This document shows, piece after piece, positions 57,301-64,000 of a stretch of 64,000 nucleotides of DNA (position 1 is its first letter; each line of letters opens with the position of its first letter). The DNA is from Liolophura sinensis (Eukaryota > Mollusca > Polyplacophora > Chitonida > Chitonidae), in assembly GCF_032854445.1 (NCBI RefSeq), contig NC_088304.1, forward strand, positions 21,835,704 to 21,899,703, given 5' to 3'. Below the pieces are notes generated by a model. The model saw nothing but the letters and a program-made list of their open reading frames with translations, did no database searches and had not been told where the DNA came from. Position numbers and translations under genes: made by a program.

Positions 57301-60089
57301 ATTGCCGGCGATGTCATCCAGGTACAGGGGGGGGAGGGGTAGGTGGTGACAGATCAGTGTAACTGATTTATCAGTCTGCACAATTACACTACACGTATCT
57401 GACACGCGAGCGATCGTTTCGTGGCCTGTGCAAAGTTGCAGCTAAATGCTTGATAGATTCGCTTAAAACCCTGTTAAAGAAAGACGAGAAAATAAGATCT
57501 ACCTTGTTACTTTGCCGTAGGACTTCACTCAAAACAGGAAACCAGATCATAATAATGTAATTGTAGTCTGACTGCGAGGGCTTAAGGTTGTAAACACATG
57601 CGCAGTTTGTGCAGTTGGGTCCAAAATTTGCGTCTGAACTGAAGATTGAAGGAGCATTGATTGGGTCATGCTGCCACACAGACATTTTAGGCTGTTCATG
57701 TACTATAGACTTTTGCACTGATCTTTGCACGTAACTAAAATATATCAGAATTTGGTCCGTTTTTGCATTAAGTGCTACTGCCCATCTCCATGGAGGTTAC
57801 CAAGGTAATAAACTACTGGAACTTCACTTTCAGTGACTACAGATTTAAAAAAAAATGGTAGTCAGGCTACATGTACATGTAGGTTGATATCTTGAACAGA
57901 GAAGTCAGTTAAAGGAGAGATTGTGTATGACCGGCAGGCTGGGTACATCCTGCTCTGCCCAGTTTGAGAAATGTTTCAGAGGTGCCTGGTGAAACTGTGA
58001 CACACATATATACCTTCCACTAGATCAAGGTGTGTTCATGTATATATTATTGTCAGGTGAAAAAACAAGCAGGGATTTCACCTGTCCTGTACAATAACCC
58101 ACTTAATTCCCAGGTGCAAAGTCTGAAATTTGAATCTAACGGTAGCCTATTCTAATTGGTTTATCTAAACCACGGGGAGCCTAAACAATGTATACAAATT
58201 CACTGGTATCGAATAAGACTCAAGGCTGACATTGATCATTTTATGTTTTTTCTGTGTAACCATGTTTATCAGGGTTGAGTACTCTTGAAATGCTGGTATA
58301 GAATCTTAATGACTTTTTACCTGTGTGCACGAAGATGACAGTTAAATTACACCCAAAATGACCATAAATTTTGTCCGTGACCAGCTTGCCCTTATTTCCT
58401 GACTATGAGGGTTTGATTGATTTAGAAAAGTATTTTGAGGATGCCTTTGAACAAGGGATGATATTCCAGAGGAAAATTGTAAGTATCAGGAACAAAAATA
58501 CTATTTTGTGACATGTATTTGCCTCTAAAATGCACTTTTTTGGGTCGTGTAAGATTCATGTACATGTAACTTCTTGTCTATAAATGACACAGTTGTTACA
58601 GCCAGGGTGCTAAAATAGGACAGCTCTTCAGCAGTTCTTTACGCTGAGATCCGCATGCTTGTTTCTCCCCCCCCCCCATGCTTGTTTCTCCCCCCCCCCC
58701 CCGACACACACACAACCACCCACCACCCATCTACCAGTATTTATTGTGGGTCTATTGGTGAGAATCTCCAGAGGCCCATTTTAGAGGCATTAAAATTGTG
58801 AAAAAAATTGGCGAAAGTAATTTTTCCCAAGTACGAAGTGCTGGTTAACTTAACGACATAGACTGTGCGATGTGGTTAAGTATTACCTTCCTTTTGTGAT
58901 GTTTTCTTTATTGTTTCGTTGGGATTTATATGCTATGATTATGCATGGAATAAAAATTTCACTTATGTTTGGAGTAGTGCTTTCATTTATTATTTGTTTA
59001 GTTTCGTGTCACGAAAGTTTATCGAATGCGCTTGCGCTATTTTGAGGATCGTGAGGGTAAATGTCAGATACCAATTGGCACTTTGATTGCCTGTGATAGC
59101 GTATGTAGCAAAAAGATTTAAACCGTGTAATGTAGCCTATGTTCATGTATTTAACAGTTCCTAGTAATATTTAGGCCTACTTTATCGCAATCGAGCACTA
59201 TGTTAGTCACCAAATTGGTGAAAATAAAGAATGTGGAAGTTATCAGATGCCGGGTATGCCATTTGACCTTGACCCCAGTACTACAGATAAGGGGTGTAAA
59301 TGCACTTAAAAATTAGGTGATAAACTTCTCAAATTAAAACAGAGGGTACTGAAAATGATTGAAGATTTGTGTGTACACCTAAATTCCTGAAAGCTACAGC
59401 CAACATGCAAGATTTAAAGCAAACATTCCTGTTAAAAGTCAAAAATAGACCTCCAAAGTACTTTGCGTGTGTGATGTTCTCCATGACGTGTTAGTTTTCA
59501 GAAACAAAAGGATACAGCAAAGGCTCATGTACCACTACCGGATGTCGTGGAGAATGACTGCTGTGGTATTTGTATTTGTGACATTCTCTAGTGTTTGCCA
59601 TGAAGAAGATGTAGAAAGGGCTGAAAAAAATTGTCATTTGGGTTACTATACAGCAATTTCTGCTACTTTACTGCATTAAGTCTTCCTAATGTCGCTCTCA
59701 ATGCATGGTTTTAATTGTACACCGATCATCAGTTATTTGTGCTATGTTGAAGTGTCATACAGGGTCCAGTTTCCAATGTGTACATGTATTGGTGATTTCT
59801 GAAGAGAGAAGCTAATGCAGTGAAATACAACAATCACAAGAGCCGCTATGTTCCGAAACACTTTAGATCTATATTATATACTGCCATAAATACAGCACAA
59901 ACAATAAATTTTGGTCTAGGACCGCGTTTGGATTTAGCATAACAAGGGTATCATGTTTTGATCCCAAAAAGCCAGTTGTTCGTGTCTACGGAAATGTTTA
60001 GAGAGGTAAAAAAAAAAAATCGCAGTCACATTAGGCAAGTTACCACAGTATGAAATAATACTGCAACCCCCTGCTATCAAAACAAGATG
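54318..60089. other. Intron-like DNA after the 54.2-kb exon
   Basis: No supportable exon. C tracts at 58,668-58,701 and a G tract near 56,440. The 113-codon open frame at 57,389-57,730 (minus) resembles nothing I know and lacks splice context. Confidence 0.4.
55962..56033 (-). mobile_element. tRNA-like SINE head fragment
   Basis: On the minus strand, CCTCAGTTGGTATAGAGCGC (A box) and GTGTTCAAATCCTGG (B box) lie at tRNA-like spacing, but no acceptor stem closes. It is a SINE relic, not a functional tRNA gene. Confidence 0.5.
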
Positions 60090-60353
60090 GGGGGCCTCCG
60101 TGACTCAGTCGGTTAGCGCGCTAGCGCAGCGTAATGACCCAGGAGCCTCTCACCAATGCGGTTGCTGAGAGTTCAAGTCCAGCTCATGCTGGCTTCCTTT
60201 CCGGCCGTAAGTGGGAAGGTCTGCCAGCAACCTGCAGATGGTTGTGGGTTTCCACTGGGCTGTGCCCGGTTTCCACCTACCATAATGCTGGCCACCGTCG
60301 TATAAGTGAAATATTCTTGAAGGGTGTAAAACACCAATCAAATAAATAAATAA
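60090..60353 (+). mobile_element. Full-length SINE family A copy with 14-bp target-site duplication
   Basis: Complete from GGGGGCCTCCGTGACTCAGT to a (AAAT)n tail, flanked by perfect ATCAAAACAAGATG at 60,076-60,089 and 60,354-60,367. It is one of the youngest-looking insertions here. Confidence 0.92.
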
Positions 60354-60496
60354 ATCAAAACAAGATGAGAAGATAAAGTTGTCAGCAAGTGAGTTATTGG
60401 AATAAACCCAGTAGACCTACAGGTTGAGGTGTAATAAATAAATGTAGGCCTGTGAATTCAGATTCATTCCTCGTGAGGAAGAGCTGAAACAGTTAT

Positions 60497-60672
60497 TATA
60501 TTTATTTATTTATTTTTTTATTTGATTGATGTTTTACGCTGTACTCAAGATTATTTCTTTTATATGACGGCGGCCAGCATTATGGTGGGTAGAAACCAAG
60601 CAGTGTCTGGTCGTCATATGACTGAAAAATTGTTGAGTACGACGTTAAACTCTAAGCACTCACTCACCAATC
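60497..60672. mobile_element. SINE A fragment joined to a SINE B/C 3' module
   Basis: 60,497-60,608 is a reverse family A 3' half ((TTTA)n, GATTGATGTTTTACGCTGTA, GGCCAGCATTATGGTGGG). It is directly followed by a forward B/C module, CGTCATATGACTGAAAAATT, GTTGAGTACGACGTTAAACT and AAGCACTCACTCACC. Confidence 0.75.
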
Positions 60673-62327
60673 AGTGTCCGGGTGGTGGTGGGAAATAATT
60701 AATTTATTCTAGAATGTTATGACAAGTCATAATTCTGGGCAATCGACATCTACATACATATACATGTAGTCCTATATGTAACTATAAAACTCTCTGTAAC
60801 GGTAGGTCTGTGTAGGCCTGGACATGTATGCACATTGTATATCTTTGATTTTCTCAACCCCCTTCACTCACACTTCTCAGGTGTATTGCTGGTGACCCAA
60901 AATAGTTTCCTTTCGAGTATTTTAAAAAAAATGTACTGCAGTAGGCTCATCATGTACTCCCTCGCTTGAAACAGTAGGGAGTATCGCACTACCTCTGAAA
61001 GTTATCTGTAGCACTGCTTGACCCCTAGGGTTACTACCCAATAGTTGACCTTCTTAATTGCTTGAATGCCAATAAATTTATTGTACGAAGATTTTCATTG
61101 TCTGTTGAAGAAGTTATCTGTTAAATCATGGAATGAGCTGTCAATTATGTTTGCTATGTGTGAACATTTGAATATAATTCTGAGAAGATCGAAAAAAGGT
61201 TGACAGATTGAACATGTATTTTATGTGTCCTTGCTGTAGATGTATTTGTACTGCTGAGATAAAGCTGTACAGTGTAAGGACCAAAACATGTATTATGTTA
61301 TGTTGCCTTGTTCTGTTGCCACACACCGCAGTGGTACAAATAATGAAGATTTTCATGCTCACACTAACCGAAGAAATATAATTGGTAACAACGGAGTTGT
61401 GACAAAAAATTTTGGGAAGATGTCTACTATCTAACAGTATATTATAATATGACATTCTTGTGCAATGCATTCTCTAGTTTTTAATATGCTTGCCCTAAAC
61501 AATTACTGTTCAAATGTCTCTAAATTAGGAAAGTTCGTTTGAATTAACGAGTAAGTCAGATCAGAATGTTAGACTGAACTGGCTGTTCCATTAACCACCC
61601 TCTCTTTCAACTAATCATCCCATAGTGATTAATTGCTGTTGTATCTTTTGTGCAGCTTTTGCAGAGGGCGGTAATTAGAGCAGCTGGACCCCCCAGTGTG
61701 TTGAGCATGGCTGTCTGAGATACTTTTGTGGTTTGCAGATGAACATGTGTAATTATACTTGTTGTTCGGAAACTGATACTTCAACAATGTGCTTGGATTT
61801 CTGTCAGAAAGTGGCCTTCAAACTTGTATAATTATTCGATAGATTATTCATTGTTTCGCATGAACGTGCAGCTCCCCGAATACTTAGATCAGTTTTATGT
61901 GTGGTTAATACATTCAGGTTTAGCAGCTGCTGTGTGGGACTGGATTTGAGTTTAATTCGGGTGGATTCCAATAAAAAACAAATTCATGGGATTTCGTTTA
62001 GATTGTGGTAAAAACAATGACGAAAATAAAGGCCAGATATACGTATATCTGAGCAAGTGAGCTGATTATGCAGGTAATCTAATTAAAATATGATGTCAGG
62101 ATGTCAGAGTTTATTATGTCGTTATATTAATGTACGCAAGAGTTTAGGAGTGTTAAAAAAAATTCACCCATTGTAAGCCTGAAGCACACAGATGTGCACT
62201 AAATCAGGATCTACTGAACAGGGAGATATTGTTGACAGTACACATACAAATTGACGGTTGTAGGAAATTTATCACGGATAAGGCTCTGCTTGAAAAATTC
62301 TTTTTTAAACATAACCTTGACTGCTAT

Positions 62328-62536
62328 AATTCTTCAACTGTTTCGCATATTTGCAAGGTGTTTATTTTCAGCATATTCAGAAGGCAGTATTCTGTAATGG
62401 GTGATAAAATTGTAAGCCCTGAAACTGGCCAATCCAAAAACCAGTGTGGTTTGTCTCCAAAGTCAAATGACAGATGTGCATAAATTACATTGAAAGTTGC
62501 TCTTTTATATATGAAAAGGATGAGGAATTCAGGTAT
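62328..62536. mobile_element. MITE-like element, family 4, best copy
   Basis: Starts ATTCTTCAACTGTTTCGCA and ends GAAAAGGATGAGGAATTCAGG (loosely inverted), with GAAACTGGCCAATCCAAAAA and GTTTGTCTCCAAAGTCAAAT inside. Confidence 0.65.
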
Positions 62537-63089
62537 TATACTGTTAAAGGGGAATTTTTGGATTTAAGACTCATTTAAGTCTTAATTGTTATAATTTATA
62601 GCAATATGGGAAACCCCTAGAGTATTGCCTGGCAACCCTTTAACTCAGGAATTCTAGATTTTGCTCTGGAGCACCGTCTCTATATTTGCATGTCTGACCA
62701 AACTTTGGAAATCATTATTTCTTTGTGTGATTTAGGCCAGCAAGACACCATTTCTTCAAAGAGTTGATACATGATAGTTTGTAAACATTTGCTTAAAGAG
62801 GTTATACCAAAGACTTTTGGTAAAAACTTGTCCAAAGTGTTTACAAATTAGTAAAGTATGAGTCTTACCTGATGCATGTGTTATCATTCAAAATCTGTAA
62901 TGAAGTCTCTAAAACTTATGAAGCAGGTTGCATTAATACTTTTCCAAACTTACAATCAATTTAACACTATAAATAGTACATGTGCAAGTCTGATATTTAC
63001 TGACAGGCAATAATTTGCGTTAGTCTTGGTTAATACAAAAAAATTGTGTTGATTAGCAAATAGGCATCTTCCCAAAAATTTCGAGCATA

Positions 63090-63262
63090 GCCGTGGGCCT
63101 CCATGGCTGAGGGGGTAGCATGCCAGAGCGGCATGATGACCCAGGAACCTCCCACCAATGTGGCCTTCCTTAGTTCAAGTTCAGCCCATGCTGGCTTCCT
63201 CTCCGAGCATACATGGAAGGGTTTGCCCAATCTGTGAATTGTCGTGGGTTTTTAGCGGACTC
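63090..63262 (+). mobile_element. 3'-truncated, diverged SINE family A copy
   Basis: Head GGGCCTCCATGGCTGAGG, then AGCGGCATGATGACCCAGG, GTTCAAGTTCAGCCCATGCT and ATTGTCGTGGGTTTTTAGCG; the (AAAT)n end is missing. Confidence 0.75.
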
Positions 63263-64000
63263 TGCTCAGTTTCCTCAGTTCACCTTTTGATGCACAGTAT
63301 TTGTAGAAAAGTAACACTTATTTTGGTGCACAGAAAACTTTGCGATTTTTCATCTTAAGAATGAACCAGGATAACCGCAGCGAATCAGCCACTAGTACAT
63401 GCAGACTTTGAGAAAATATTGCCTTTAACATAGAGGTACATGTAGCTACATGCAGGCCATGTGGAAATCTGTGCTGCTTGAATCCCTTCTAAACCAGACA
63501 ACTGATAACATTGACTATTCCAGAGTGGATTTTACAACCTTAGTTATCTTGTCAGTGGAGAAGGAGACTGGCCCGGCACAGGAGTAGCAAGACTCTTCTG
63601 TGCAAAAGCTTCATGGGATAAAATTGCCAAAATTTTTAGATATCATGATGTAGATTAATGGGATTAGATTTACACATATGAATCGGGGTCTGTGTATACA
63701 TGTATGCATGAGAGTATATGTACATGTGAAGGCTTTCAGGGCCATATCCACAACAAAATGGAAGGTTCAAATCCCAAACTTTACAGGTGACATTGTAACC
63801 TTGCATACACACATTTTATGAACTGTAACTCAAAATGATGGTTCCTGTAAGCTTAGCCTGGGATTTAACAACAAAGTTCAAACACAACAAAGGTCTCTGA
63901 AAAGATGGAATTCGAGTTGTTATCCCTTGTGGATGATAGACAGTCTGCCATGGCCTGTGGCTGCAGCAGTCCTGTAATGTAGAAGTAGCAGGAATTGTCT

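Noticed and set aside
57389-57730. 113-codon minus-strand open frame
   Set aside because: No recognisable domain or splice context and an unremarkable composition; likely chance.
59467-59679. 70-codon plus-strand open frame, considered as exon 2 of the 54.2-kb gene
   Set aside because: No convincing acceptor in the required phase and no similarity I recognise.
20905-60200. tRNA-like A and B boxes at several sites (for example 20,925, 21,640, 33,650, 53,180, 60,110)
   Set aside because: They belong to SINE heads: repeated, followed by SINE bodies, and without a closed acceptor stem.

Overview
This is eukaryotic nuclear DNA: every gene found is split by GT-AG (once GC-AG) introns, there are no operons, and the non-coding space is AT-rich and full of SINEs, MITE-like elements and minisatellites. 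The most frequent repeat is a tRNA-headed SINE with an (AAAT)n tail whose body I associate with molluscs, so a mollusc or other lophotrochozoan is most likely. This is a judgement from repeat style and protein similarity, not a species call.

Layout. (1) 1-5.9 kb: intergenic DNA and the probable long 3' UTR of the next gene, with two SINE copies. (2) 5,960-16,393, minus strand: a complete 12-exon coding region for LIS1/PAFAH1B1 (407 aa), the dynein regulator with LisH, coiled coil and seven WD40 repeats. (3) About 18.2-18.8 kb: a CpG-richer divergent promoter zone. (4) 20,335-27,349, plus strand: a complete 7-exon coding region for METTL16 (548 aa), the U6/MAT2A m6A methyltransferase. (5) 27.4-32.5 kb: a repeat-rich gap between convergent genes. 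(6) 32,564-49,078, minus strand: a 12-exon coding region for GLE1 (688 aa), the mRNA-export factor that activates DDX19/Dbp5. (7) 49.1-54.2 kb: the probable GLE1 5' UTR intron and promoter. (8) 54,203-54,317, plus strand: the first coding exon of a gene I do not recognise, followed by about 9.7 kb of intron-like DNA to the window edge.

How the genes relate. LIS1 and METTL16 are head-to-head, the same arrangement as human PAFAH1B1 and METTL16 on 17p13.3, so this looks like old microsynteny. METTL16 and GLE1 converge. There is no sign of a shared pathway beyond general RNA biology for METTL16 and GLE1.

The most unusual feature is a set of tandem arrays built from exon-intron junctions. METTL16 exon 6 and GLE1 exons 6 and 10 each have their 5' splice site, together with the last bases of the exon and the first bases of the intron, repeated in tandem down the following intron. 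The units are 97/99 bp x 13, 24 bp x about 70, and 76 bp x exactly 34. The GLE1 last exon has the mirror image: its 3' splice site and exon start are repeated about six times upstream. A fifth GLE1 intron holds a 22-bp array rich in acceptor-like motifs, and a degenerate array abuts the GLE1 exon 3 donor. I know of no described system of this type; the functional meaning (alternative splicing, decoy sites, U1 binding, or pure duplication drift) is open.
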